Below, in pieces: positions 53,872 to 63,996 of a stretch of 64,000 bases of DNA. Position 1 is the first letter of the stretch; each line of letters starts with the position of its first letter. The position numbers and the translations under genes were made by a program. Under the pieces are notes generated by a model. The model did no database searches. It was given only the letters and a program-made list of their open reading frames with translations, and was not told where the DNA came from. Source of the DNA: Skeletonema tropicum (Eukaryota > Bacillariophyta > Thalassiosirophyceae > Thalassiosirales > Thalassiosiraceae); assembly GCA_037178625.1 (NCBI GenBank), contig CM074144.1, forward strand, positions 806,001-870,000. Direction: 5' to 3'.

Positions 53872-54945
53872 AGGAGGGGTGGCCTCGTACGTAGAACCAT
53901 ACTAATTCCGCTAAGTAACCAAGTTGTCAGCCACGAGACATCGGACAGTTACTCCTGTAACCATTTTTGCTAATAGTGTGGCAGCCACGAGACATCTGAG
54001 AGTTACACATGTAACGATTTGGCTGACAAGTTTCCCGAGCCACCACCACCGACCATCAAATAAAAATAATAGTGTCCATGAGAGAGAGATTCACCATGGA
54101 ACATTAAATAGACAACATAGATCATCAACAATATGTCGTCAAACAAAATGAAGTATGATGAATGGGCTGACAAGCAGCGTAAAGAGAGAGGGGACACAGT
54201 AGAAGTAGGCTCGAAACGATTGAGGAAGGTAAATCCACAGTATGATTGTTTCCACTTCAATAGAAGAGTTGCAGGATTGTGTACTGACTGCAAGTGCAAG
54301 CCTTGCTTGCACAGAACATGTTATGGGTTCTACAAGCAAAGAAAGGAAAGTGAAATCATTGGTGCAGCGTTGGATAGCTTCTCCGCCCGAACGTATTAAA
54401 TCAAATGAAGATGGTGAAGTAGTTGCTGAGGATATTCTCATCGAGAGGGATGTTGTTATTATTGCAAACGTGAAGATTGGAAATGGAGCAAACGCTACTA
54501 CGGTGCAACGACCATTTCGTGTCATGGTGATTCATGATAAACATTACAACAAGTGGATGATAAGTCAATCGTCTAGTAAGAAGTGGGGGAAAGAAGCAAA
54601 GCCATACAAGGTAGACATTCGAATGCTCCGGAAGAATGAAGTTGGTGAGTATGAAGATGTCGAATTATATGATGCAGATTACAACAAGGAAGAGGTTGCA
54701 AAGCGTATTGGAGAGAATTTGATTCTCGATGTAGTTGGAAAGTTGCATGTAATTGGTTGAGTTCATTAATAATGGGGTTATTTCATGTTAGACTTTTCGT
54801 AGAGGTTCAGCCTCCCTACCCATGTAACCCGATGTTACAGATCCTAGTACAAGTTTACGTAGGAATTAAATTCCTACGTCATCAGCGAGGAAGCCAGCAG
54901 TTACACATGTAACGATTTCGCGGACAGGTTGAGGCCACCCCTCCT
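53872..54945. mobile_element. Nested hAT-like element, 1074 bp, 8-bp TSD
   Basis: Perfect inverted ends AGGAGGGGTGGCCTC (53872-53886 and 54931-54945) are flanked by a perfect 8-bp direct repeat, ATTAATTT (53864-53871 and 54946-54953). Eight-base duplications with short ends are typical of hAT elements, though other superfamilies exist. Subterminal words AGTTACACATGTAACGATTT occur on both sides. Inside is an unrecognised gene at 54133-54760, not a hAT transposase, so the element is either non-autonomous with cargo or of another type. Confidence 0.85.
54133..54760 (+). CDS. Unknown protein inside the hAT-like element
   Basis: Two overlapping frames are present. One starts at ATG 54133 (MSSNKMKYDEWADKQRK) and includes a Cys-rich run (CTDCKCKPCLHRTC), stopping at 54399. 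The other, 54242-54760, carries the convincing part: VVIIANVKIGNG, RPFRVMVIHDKHYNKW, YKVDIRMLRKNEVGEYEDVELYD, ending with LDVVGKLHVIG. A 46-base intron (GTAAAT after KRLRK to TTGCAG) would join the first exon to the second frame in phase 0, but it is short. I recognise no family. The coding part fills most of the element, which makes it a candidate cargo or transposition protein. Confidence 0.45.
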
Positions 54946-56471
54946 ATTAATTTGCACCTCGGAAAATCATATTCGACGACCATGGCGCACCTCGACCCCT
55001 ATCGTATCGACACCAGAAACACTAGCTACACATAAATTTAGACGACCGTACTGCAGCAACTCTCTCTCCAACACTATTTCTGTGATGCGATGCCCTCATT
55101 TGATCACAGACCAACGCCATCGTTACATGCTATGACACCAAAGTAAAGGTGCCGGAAAATGGCAGGTTGATGATGCGCTTCCATTATGATCTTGAAATGA
55201 ATAGTTGGAGTTGCTCTGCCACTTAACAACGTTGCAGGTGACAACTATATACTATTAGGCGGCTGTTTATCATTTTGAAAGTGTGTCTGAGCGTTCTATG
55301 ACGCATGTGGTGGCATAATGGATTCATGTGGTAAAAATGGATAATTTCCTTCATGCACACCGTATAGGAGAATGCACATATCTGATAGAAAATGGAATGA
55401 ACAGGTGCCAAAACTCATTGTGGTGACGACTATTATGTAACAATCAACACTGCTGGACCAGGTTTCTCTATTTCATTGCGGCTACAACATTATTGGACTG
55501 GTTGAAATATAGCATATTTTGGTGGAAAATGAGGAGCCCTACCCTATCACATAAAACAGTGTTTGAAGAGATATTGAGTCTATTTACTCCGCAAGATAGG
55601 GGCCCTTTCATCACACAACACCAATAGCCGTCTGTTTTGAGCGTTTTAAATTGATTTCAGACTATCCTGTGACTGCTAACAACACCTTTCCTACTGGATG
55701 GCATCAAAACAAATGCGGATGATTCGGCCTACTATTCTATGAATACGTGTTATTGGCATGAAATTAATAAAACTGATATTAATTATCAATCATCATAATA
55801 TATAGAAGGACTTTGTGACGCAACATGGCTATTCAATTACCGAAAGCTATAAAATATGAGTATGTCATGATGTTGCCAGGCTGTGCAGATTTTATGTCTG
55901 CGTCGGTTAGAGCCATATACGATCACATCGAGCTCGATTCGGCCGTCGCCACTTACAGAATCGAAATCTACATAAAAAACTGGGTTAGGCAGTGTGCTTT
56001 TCATTTTGCTTTTGAACCACTGGACAATATCATTAGAATTACTCTCCCAAAGCAGCAAGAATAGGCATGCAGATATGCCGTAGGCATGCGTCAATCTAGC
56101 TCGAAATTTCAGTTCTTGGTGCCAATTTCGTCGATAAATGCTCCATATCGATGAAATACAGTTTCTTATGAAGCTAATAATGTATTATGACTGATTGGTA
56201 TGATATGATTAAACTTCTCTATATATAATTGTCGAGTATCATGGCCATATTTATGACTCTCACCATTTTGTTACAGCTGTTAGCAAATCTTGGCGGATAA
56301 TCGCAGAATTTTTATTCCTACGTACAAACGTACTGAAAGCCCCTTAACTGGGGAGCTACTCTACCCGTAAAAGTTCCGTCTTTATCAATTGCGAACAACA
56401 ACCGGACCATGGTAAATAATGCCTCGTATGCCATATTCCACCAAGAGACATAAATGAACATTGTCCTATGT
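54946..56471. other. Non-coding left arm of the large transposon
   Basis: About 1.5 kb, AT-rich, between the nested element and the transposase stop. A 79-codon frame at 55825-56064 has an ATG but no recognisable features. ATTCCTACGT words near 54870 and 56330, with the complement near 60030, may be internal repeats of the transposon. Confidence 0.4.
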
Positions 56472-59400
56472 TTATTTCTTCTTTGCCGTCGCTTCCACCT
56501 TCGTATTCTCTCGTTTTACTCTGAGACTAAAGTTGAGCTTCTCTTCCTTCTTGAGCAAATCATTCTTGAAATCAAAGTCTTTTGCGTAGACAGTTTTCAT
56601 AATGAAAGATTTGTCAAAGTCAATAGCAGCACGATGACATTTCAAAACCTTCTTCAGCGTTTCAATTCTCTTGTGCGGAATGGGTGCATCCTCACTTGAA
56701 TTACCTTCTGTCTCCTTGGTATTCTTTGCCTCAATCTCCAACATCTTATATGTCTCCATGTAACCTCTTGCCCTGGCACTGAACTTACGAATGAGATCCA
56801 CAGTGAGAACCTCTCTTGAAATACACTTGTCGACCAATGCAAGGAAATCAGCAGTCGTTTTCTTTTGAGCTAATGGATGTCTTCGGTAGAGAGCTTTGGA
56901 GAATCCCCAAGAGTATTCGACACCCTCACCAGCGTATTCAGCATGGTACTTTGTTGTAATCAAGGCTCTTACTCCCAAAGATTCACAAACATATTCGAGT
57001 TGGCTTTGTTCAGACAAAAAATCCGTGCAGTTTGCAAGCAAATGCCGGAGGGAAAGCTCAGGAACCAAGTTACCCTCATCATCATACTTCATCACTTGGT
57101 AGCTGCCCTTTCTGAAGGTTGCTATATCGATCCAGCCACGTTCATACGCAATCTGCAGAAGTCCCTTACCCTTGCCCTCCCATCCATATATCATTTTGGT
57201 GGTAGGTGTTATTTTGATATCGATACTAGACGCTTGCGCCATTTTTGCTAGCTCAGCATGTGTCATCTTCCATAACCTTATTTCTCCTTCCTTTTTCCCC
57301 CACTCGGTGTCCATCAGCTCCGATATCAGCTCTTTCTTCACCTTATGTCGCTCTTTCCTCTTGTCTTCTGGTATTTCAACCTCTCGGTCGTGCCGTTGTC
57401 TTTCACGTTCCTCTGCTGTCAGCCAAAATGGGCCGACATCTTCACTGGTGAAGTTCATCGTTTGTTCTTGACCGATAGTCACCATTGCTGGATTGGATGC
57501 ATCGTAGTATGGCCCGACAAATTCCTCCTGCCGTTCAATTTTGGTGTTCCTAGCTTGCGATGGTGTCGAGTGCCAATTCTTGTTCATTTCCTTTGCATCA
57601 AGACCGTCAACACGCTTCTTTGCATGACCACTGCTCGAATCAAAAAGAAAGACATATTCATACTCATCTCCGAGTATTACTTTTACGCAATCTATTATAT
57701 CTTCCGTTTGCAGGATCGTGTGGTTCCCTGTCCAGTACCCGTTCTTCCCGTATGCAAACTTAAGAATCCCAGGTGACGATTCAAGTGGTTGCTTTTTTGT
57801 GTTACCATTTACGGCAATTGCCGCTGCCTTGTCGAAGTATTCTTGATTGGCTCTAGCAGCATTAATCTCCTTCAGCTGATCTTCGGTGATAGGAATGCCC
57901 CAACCCAATTCTCTCGATTGAAACGCAGATATCATGATACCAGCACCAACAGTCTTCGGCATAATTGCCCTCCTTCCATTCGGATCAACCCACTGGTGAG
58001 TCCGCGACAGAAAAGCATTAAAAATAGCCTCATCCTGGCCAAAGATGATGACAGGTTTGTCTTCAGCTTTCTTTCTTATGCTTACTCTTCCTCCAAATGC
58101 TCCATACTTATCGTTTGCAATCTTCTGCAGACGCACGTGTTTGTCCACATGAAACTCAAAGTATACTTTTTCATCAACTCCCTTGAACTTATAAGCAACC
58201 TTATCTAACATGTCCTTCGCCTTCTCGCCATCTTTGTCATCTTCGAGCGCTGTTTTCAAATCGTCAAATTCGGTCTGTGACAAATGAACCCATCGATGAG
58301 ATCGTGGTTCAAGCACTGATAGATATTCGTCTGTTAACCGAGACCGATGCTCTATCTGTTCGGCATACTCATGGCCATCAACGTAGTAGCATTTCTTTGA
58401 CACCTCTCGTTTGAAACCAAGGTATCCGACCCACCTCCCAACCGTTGAGTATGATGGTGGATTTTTGAGATATCTGTCAACCAGTTGAAATTCTTCTGAG
58501 TCTTCGGTAAAGTTGATGTTGGTTTTCACCTCTTCATTTAGTTGCTTTATCATTGTTGTGTTAAAATGTTCCCTCAGCAATTCAACGCTGAAATGTTCCA
58601 GATGGTCAAGTATGAAGTTTGACACATCTACTGCTGCTGTCGGAAATACCTCAAATAGTGTAGGCTTTCGTTTGATACCATTGGCGACGTAGGGGTTGGG
58701 GTTTGGAAATTGATGATTAACGCGGAAGATACGGTTCCAATTCATGATTGTCCTACCAGTTGCTGCATTGAACAGTGTTAAATCATTGAGCAGCCTTGCC
58801 GCTTTGTCGCAACAAGCTTGGAATGGAAACCCAACTCGATACTCGGCAAGTGCTATTGAATACGCAACCCTGAGGTATAAACATTTATTGCGTAAGTCAA
58901 ATAAGGCATGCTTTGTCAATTTACTATCTTCGTGCAAGTCAATGACGCCTGCTTCTTCGTATCCATTTGCTGATTGCCCCACCAGTGTAAGTGATTCAAC
59001 CAATTGCACTAGTCCGTTGTACACATCGGCACCTTCGTCAAATCCGAAGAGAGCTGCTGCTTCAGGTGACTGCCATATAATATTCGGAGTCTGGTTGTTG
59101 CTGCTGTTATCCCCGTCTATATCGCCACTGCTGTTGTTATTGTCGTCGTCTTCATCTTCATCTTCGTCGTCAACTTGATTATTCTCATCCTCTAATCTAC
59201 CCACGTTGGTGACGAATGGCACGAGAGGGCTCTGCTGCTGCTCAACTAGTCGTTGCGAGCGCCTTGTTCTTTTTTGTGGAGTAGGAGTAATTGGTGCAGC
59301 CGCTGATGATTTTGTTGCTTCTTTACGTTTGTTCTCATTATTTTTGTTCTTCTTCTTACCAGCGCATCCATCGTCGGGAAATGATACTTGCTCCGGCTTG

Positions 59401-59801
59401 TTGCAAGATCGCTGCCGATTATTAGTTGCACTGTAACTCTGTATATGTTCTATTTCTGTGCACAATAACTCTGCTGCGCGTATTGGTTCGTTGGGCACTT
59501 TCTCTCCCTTTCCAAAGTAGTAATAGTGCACCATCCGGCGTAATGACGAATTGAATGGACATGATGTTGTGAAATTTTTGTGGTATATCTTGTGTACATT
59601 GCTGCTGTTGAAAGGTCCGGCTGCCTTGTTCAGACGCTGCACGAGTTTGTTCCGTAAGGTATTGTCTTTATCTACATTCGTATAGTGTCTGTGCAATATC
59701 TCTACCAACGACTGGTCGCAAATCCACCTGCCGCGATAAGTGTCACTTTTACTGATGAGCCGTGTGAAAAGGTATTCAAAAAGTGTATTACCATCGTTCA
59801 T
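56472..59801 (-). CDS. DDE-type transposase, 1109 residues
   Basis: A single long frame from ATG 59801. After a disordered acidic and basic region (residues 140-230) come a helix-rich part and a catalytic core: IIFGQDEAIFNAF (Asp about 590), GKNGYWTG (about 686), YVFLFDSSSGH (Asp about 721) and KYHAEYAGEGVEYSWGFSK (Glu about 962). This order resembles the DDE endonuclease family common in fungi and algae with GKxxxGYW, FDNSSNH and HxExNxIExxW. The insert between the second Asp and the Glu is long (240 residues). No host gene features. The frame is intact, so the element may be active. The superfamily name is left open. Confidence 0.75.
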   Translation of the reverse strand: MNDGNTLFEYLFTRLISKSDTYRGRWICDQSLVEILHRHYTNVDKDNTLRNKLVQRLNKAAGPFNSSNVHKIYHKNFTTSCPFNSSLRRMVHYYYFGKGEKVPNEPIRAAELLCTEIEHIQSYSATNNRQRSCNKPEQVSFPDDGCAGKKKNKNNENKRKEATKSSAAAPITPTPQKRTRRSQRLVEQQQSPLVPFVTNVGRLEDENNQVDDEDEDEDDDNNNSSGDIDGDNSSNNQTPNIIWQSPEAAALFGFDEGADVYNGLVQLVESLTLVGQSANGYEEAGVIDLHEDSKLTKHALFDLRNKCLYLRVAYSIALAEYRVGFPFQACCDKAARLLNDLTLFNAATGRTIMNWNRIFRVNHQFPNPNPYVANGIKRKPTLFEVFPTAAVDVSNFILDHLEHFSVELLREHFNTTMIKQLNEEVKTNINFTEDSEEFQLVDRYLKNPPSYSTVGRWVGYLGFKREVSKKCYYVDGHEYAEQIEHRSRLTDEYLSVLEPRSHRWVHLSQTEFDDLKTALEDDKDGEKAKDMLDKVAYKFKGVDEKVYFEFHVDKHVRLQKIANDKYGAFGGRVSIRKKAEDKPVIIFGQDEAIFNAFLSRTHQWVDPNGRRAIMPKTVGAGIMISAFQSRELGWGIPITEDQLKEINAARANQEYFDKAAAIAVNGNTKKQPLESSPGILKFAYGKNGYWTGNHTILQTEDIIDCVKVILGDEYEYVFLFDSSSGHAKKRVDGLDAKEMNKNWHSTPSQARNTKIERQEEFVGPYYDASNPAMVTIGQEQTMNFTSEDVGPFWLTAEERERQRHDREVEIPEDKRKERHKVKKELISELMDTEWGKKEGEIRLWKMTHAELAKMAQASSIDIKITPTTKMIYGWEGKGKGLLQIAYERGWIDIATFRKGSYQVMKYDDEGNLVPELSLRHLLANCTDFLSEQSQLEYVCESLGVRALITTKYHAEYAGEGVEYSWGFSKALYRRHPLAQKKTTADFLALVDKCISREVLTVDLIRKFSARARGYMETYKMLEIEAKNTKETEGNSSEDAPIPHKRIETLKKVLKCHRAAIDFDKSFIMKTVYAKDFDFKNDLLKKEEKLNFSLRVKRENTKVEATAKKK

Positions 59802-60150
59802 GATTACAATCTTTAGTCAACCTAATTGGCTATTTTGGATCTAGACATGCAAGAGAGGTTAATTTATCCTTTTGGTTGAGCAAATATCCAACTTGTTGTG
59901 CGTAGTACGCTCCGGAATTTGGCCATGGTTGGCATCTTTTTGCGCGGAGTGGCTCTTGTTGAGGGGTGAGTTGGGAGAAATCGGCCCAATGGGTTTTTAT
60001 AAGACTCACTACGTCATTTGTACCTAACATACGTAGGAATTCGAAACTTGAACGGCTATCCGAAAATCCGTGAAAACAGCTGTAGTGTTTTGTGTTTTGT
60101 GTGTAAAATTTGGAAAATCGCACCTCGGCGAGGTGCGATTTTGTAGCTGG
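59802..60150. other. Right arm of the large transposon with terminal palindrome
   Basis: Non-coding leader of the transposase gene. It ends with a strong palindrome, AAAATCGCACCTC-GGC-GAGGTGCGATTTT (60114-60142), whose right arm is the terminal repeat. Confidence 0.6.
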
Positions 60151-60604
60151 CGGTTAAAATGGTCATTGACTACCGCGGTACTGATATTGTTTCAGAGTCC
60201 CACTCTATGCAATGAATACTCTAAAAGAAGTACCTACTTACTTTTATTGACATAACCGGAACGAAAATGACCTGGCAAACGACAAAAGCTTTGCATTTGG
60301 AGTTGAGGTCTCGAGTATATTGAGAACCATGAGGTACTGAGACGGTATTGTGGTAGTATGACCTCATCCAAGAGTGGAGTGTCTTCCCTCGCCTTAGCAA
60401 CTCTCAATTCTGCAGCAGCTCGTCATTTTCTGGGACTTGCATATTTGAAGAGTTGTGATGGCTACTTACAAGTAAGTAGGTATTATGATACCAGAAATCC
60501 TGCGACCTGCTTTTGTCACGGTGGGTATGATAACGCTGACATGTTCTTCCGAATCTTCGTAGCTGTAGCCGTAGCATAATAATTAGTAATTGCATTACAT
60601 TATA

Positions 60605-61822
60605 TCAAATTAGTGAAAAGCAACTATCTGTACGAACACAATCAGGATCCTTTCGTGCATAAGAATGACGCCTCACCTGGTATCCCCCCCAAGGTTTCGG
60701 AACAGACCCAGGAGGAGTAAACATGGGAGATTGACGATCCTTGATGGCATAAAACCACGGAGTTTCTCGGACCTTGTGTGTCTTGGGCGTCAGATGAAAG
60801 TGCCAGGACTGTATTTTATCACATGCGCTGTACACCGATGAAAATTGATAGCTCTGCTCAACTGCCCACAACGCAGCATTCTCGGCCCCGTTTTCGTTCA
60901 TGTGAAAGGCAACCAACTCATGAGTTTGAATGCGGCGCTTAAAGTTCTCCTCATTCAACCTACCCATGAGTTTGCTTTTGTGAAAGATCCACGTGTCCCA
61001 TGAAAAACTTCGATTCGATTCAGCACAACGATCAATCTCCCAAGTGCCCGATTGTTCGACATCTTTTGCCATGTAATCTGTACCCATCATCTCATCGTAG
61101 ATTTTCTTTACATTTGCAGCCATCTTATTCGAAAATCCACTAGTTGACAATACAGCAAGAACTTCGGGATTCAGAGACCGTGCAAGTGACACGGTATCAT
61201 CGAAAGCCATATCAGCGTTGGCAAGCACGACGACATCGCCGGTTACCACATCTGACACAGCATTACTGAACATTTGATAGTACGTTGGTTGTCCTGTCTG
61301 TACATCGACACATTTCACCTTGATGGCAAGGAGCTCATTGGATTCTTCTGGGGTCATGCTGAAAACTTGACGATTGAGATCAGACATTGCTTGATGAAAA
61401 TCAACACACGACTCTGCATTATCATCTCTATCGAGAAACACAACGACTTGGTCAAAGTGCGGATTGTGGATATTTGCTAACAAGGCTGCCTCCACCTCTC
61501 TACGATGAGGGTTGACTTCCTCACCCTTTCCTTTTGCCCAGAAGCTTGTGACGTAAGAGACTTTGGTTTCATGATGTGTTGCCGATGGCGATAGATCATT
61601 CTCTACGGAATCCAACTGATTGGCATTGACATTTCCCGAAGTCTGCTGCAACTTTCCTCTCAGATTCAGATTATTAAGCTCGTCATTTCGGCGTAGACGT
61701 GCAAGTGATACTTCCTCGCTCAAGTTGCCCTCAGAAACTGACATGATGTAGGATACAGCTACAAGAGAGATAATAGTAGCCACAGCCACGATTTTTTTGA
61801 CATCACTGACACTGAATTTCAT
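60605..61822 (-). CDS. Glycosyltransferase-like protein, copy F (displaced)
   Basis: 405 residues, C-type sequence (GTDYMAKDVEQ, FHMNEN, FYAIKDRQSPM) with an in-frame deletion of eight residues after the anchor (SVSEGNLSEE, where others have SVSEDAYSSSMSRNLSEE). The unit is otherwise complete, with its spacer from 60151. It lies 15 kb from the rest of the array behind the transposon block. The deletion removes only part of the stem region, so activity could be kept. Confidence 0.6.
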   Translation of the reverse strand: MKFSVSDVKKIVAVATIISLVAVSYIMSVSEGNLSEEVSLARLRRNDELNNLNLRGKLQQTSGNVNANQLDSVENDLSPSATHHETKVSYVTSFWAKGKGEEVNPHRREVEAALLANIHNPHFDQVVVFLDRDDNAESCVDFHQAMSDLNRQVFSMTPEESNELLAIKVKCVDVQTGQPTYYQMFSNAVSDVVTGDVVVLANADMAFDDTVSLARSLNPEVLAVLSTSGFSNKMAANVKKIYDEMMGTDYMAKDVEQSGTWEIDRCAESNRSFSWDTWIFHKSKLMGRLNEENFKRRIQTHELVAFHMNENGAENAALWAVEQSYQFSSVYSACDKIQSWHFHLTPKTHKVRETPWFYAIKDRQSPMFTPPGSVPKPWGGYQVRRHSYARKDPDCVRTDSCFSLI

Positions 61823-62302
61823 GATGGAAATGATATTGATTGCAATTCTTCTTTTTGTTCAACAAATCAAAGTAAGTATGCATGTGTAGTATTCAACAAA
61901 TCAAAGTAAGTATTCATGTAGAAGTATTATGATACCAGAAATCCTGCGAATTGTTCAAGATTCGTGAGTTCGCGAATGAAGATTCAGTTCGTGAATTAAG
62001 ATTACCTACCAGTAGTTTATTCAGCTTATTCCACTGATTCACGAGCTGTCAGTCGATAGGTTTCTTGCTACCAGCTCACACGTACACTTACTTTCTTGCT
62101 TCATCTTCCACCTTCTATTCATTCACTCCGCTCTATGATGTATGTTGTCGGTCGTTGCCCCTCCCTACCTGCTACAGGTGACAGGTGGGATATTAAGAGA
62201 ATGATTCTATCTTATACTTTATTCAACTTATTCCACTCTGATTCACGAGCTGTCAGTCGGTCTTCTGGTTCGGAGCTTGGGTTCCGGGTTCTCGTCTTGA
62301 TG

Positions 62303-62335
<33 letters not shown>

Positions 62336-62407
62336 AGCTAGCTCTCACTACGCTCATGAAGAAATTAGATTACTCAATTGAAATAACGAAGATCCTCCAA
62401 CTCAATC
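61823..62407. repeat. Repeat-rich spacer with SGNH-downstream copy and CT run
   Basis: It has a doubled CAACAAATCAAAGTAAGTAT from the copy F leader, ATTCGTGAGTTC words as at 33685, then a block at about 62060-62215 (TTGCTACCAGCTCAC ... CTGCTACAGGTGACAGGTGG ... GAGAATGATTCTA) that matches 53690-53835 downstream of the SGNH gene and 63760-63890. A (CT)n microsatellite lies at 62305-62333. Confidence 0.7.
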
Positions 62408-62995
62408 ATGACTTCCGAATTGCACTCGCTCCTCCGTGACTATCCAAACGTAAAGGATGTTCAAGCTCTGATCGACAAATATCCTGATGCAGTGAAAGAG
62501 AAAGTAAATGGAGACCTGCCGTTACGTATCGCCGTTTTCCACTGTGCGTCGTTGGAAGTGATACAGCTGCTCATTCAAGAATATCCTGATGCATTGAAGG
62601 AGAAAGATAAACTTGGATTGCTGCCACTGCATGTTGCCTTGTTTCGACCTACGTCGTACGAAGTGGTAGAGCTGCTCATCAATGAATATCCTAATGCAGC
62701 AAGAGTGAAAGATGATGAGATGGAATGGCTTCCACTGCATGTTGCCGCCGAAAGGGCGTCGAAGGAAGTGGTACAGTTGCTCATTTCAGTATATCCTGAC
62801 GCACTCGAGGCGGAAGATGATGAAGGAAACCTACCGCTGCATTATGCCATCTACCGTTCTGATGATGAGTCGGTGGAAGTAATACAGCTACTTATTCAAG
62901 AATATCCAGATGCAGTGAAGGAGGAAAATTATAATGGAAGAGAGCCGCTGGAATTTCCTCATATCAAGGAAATATATGACAAGGTCATTAGTTGA
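62408..62995 (+). CDS. Ankyrin-repeat protein
   Basis: Single exon, 195 residues from ATG 62408. About five ankyrin repeats of 35-38 residues are visible, each with the variant core EVxQLLIxEYPDAxKxKD and LPLHxAxxR, as in the large families found in diatom genomes. It would act as a protein-binding scaffold; no membrane segment or other domain is present. The first repeat is divergent and the last ends in a short basic tail. The CT microsatellite just upstream may affect its promoter. Confidence 0.75.
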   Translation: MTSELHSLLRDYPNVKDVQALIDKYPDAVKEKVNGDLPLRIAVFHCASLEVIQLLIQEYPDALKEKDKLGLLPLHVALFRPTSYEVVELLINEYPNAARVKDDEMEWLPLHVAAERASKEVVQLLISVYPDALEAEDDEGNLPLHYAIYRSDDESVEVIQLLIQEYPDAVKEENYNGREPLEFPHIKEIYDKVIS

Positions 62996-63659
62996 AAGAA
63001 ACGTCATCCAGAACTTAGCGAGGAGCATAGGCCTCGTTGGTCACGCCAAGCAAAGGCAAATATCTACTTGGCGCGTGTCAGAAGAAGCATGCGCATTAGG
63101 AGATACAACCGCCTTCAGTGGCTTACAATACCAACTCCTTAGAGATGCGTGTGTAAAAGTAATGTATGTGAACAAACTTTGATTCACCCCTGTACATGGT
63201 ACTTTTAATTCTTATTCCTCCTCGGTACACTTTCGACTTACAGCTTCTATCGTGTCCAGAATCTTGGCACCTATTGCATCACTTTCTTATTCAGTTCCAT
63301 CCCCATCTTAAATTGTGCTTCATCCTCTCTAATCGGTAACACTTCATGAAGTTGAAACTTGAAACTCCTCTTCACAAGTTGACTGCAAAAGACTATTCGC
63401 AGCTTCAAATCCGACACATACGCCGCTCTTGGCACAACCCCTTGGCACCATGTTCTCGTTCACCCATGCGGACCCAATCACCCGCACATTTAATGTTGGG
63501 TAGTACATCATTTCCGGCTCCTTCCAGGGGAGGCCGTTTGTCAAACGAACCGGGTGAGAACCAGGAAACAACTCCTGGATACTTTCCTACCCAGGAATCT
63601 ACCAGCTTGGCATCGGCAAACTGCGGCAGTGCGTGTTTTCTTACAGTCCGCATTTATTC
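62996..63659. other. Intergenic, no gene supported
   Basis: Only short overlapping frames on both strands without domain features. The frame at 63346-63750 runs into the copied SGNH fragment and is unlikely to be real. Confidence 0.4.
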
Positions 63660-63960
63660 ACAGAGATGTTGGCAATCTGATCAGAGAAGCTTACGAGGAG
63701 TTGATGACGTATTGAAACCAAATCCAACTCTATCAGAAGGAAACCTGTAGAGATCTTGTACTTTCTTGCTTGATGTTCTGCCTTCCGTCTTCATTCACTC
63801 CGCACTATGATGTATGTTGTCGTTGCCCCTGCCTACCTGCTACAGGTGACAGTTGGGATGCTCAGAGAATGATTCTATCTTTTAACTTCATTCAGCTAAA
63901 GTATTCCACTGATTCACGAGCTGTCAGTCGGTCTTCGGGTTCGGAGGGTTCTCGTCTTTC
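63660..63960 (+). pseudogene. Copied 3' end of the SGNH hydrolase gene and downstream DNA
   Basis: From 63669 the sequence matches the last codons of the SGNH gene (GNLIREAYEELMTY and stop) and continues through CTGCTACAGGTGACAG to GATTCACGAGCTGTCAG. There is no upstream part of the gene. It is a fragment moved with its downstream repeat; the same downstream block occurs at 62060. Confidence 0.75.
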
Positions 63961-63976
63961 AATCAACTCGTTCAAG

Positions 63977-63996
63977 CTCTCTCTCTCTCTCTCTCT
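63977..63996. repeat. CT microsatellite
   Basis: (CT)10 close to the window end, in the same relative position after CTGTCAGTCGG as the run at 62305, so it belongs to the same duplicated block. Confidence 0.85.

Larger units (their letters stand above)
53847..60144. mobile_element. Putative autonomous DNA transposon with DDE transposase, 6.3 kb
   Basis: ACAAAATCGCACCTC (53847-53861) and its exact complement (60130-60144) bracket the transposase gene at 56472-59801. CTGGCGG lies just outside each end, two bases off, as a possible 7-bp target duplication. Caution: at the right end the same word also occurs inverted within a 13-base-arm palindrome (60114-60142), so the border pairing is not unique. 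A smaller element sits inside, 10 bases from the left end. The left side breaks SGNH-downstream sequence and the right side abuts copy F sequence. Confidence 0.55.
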
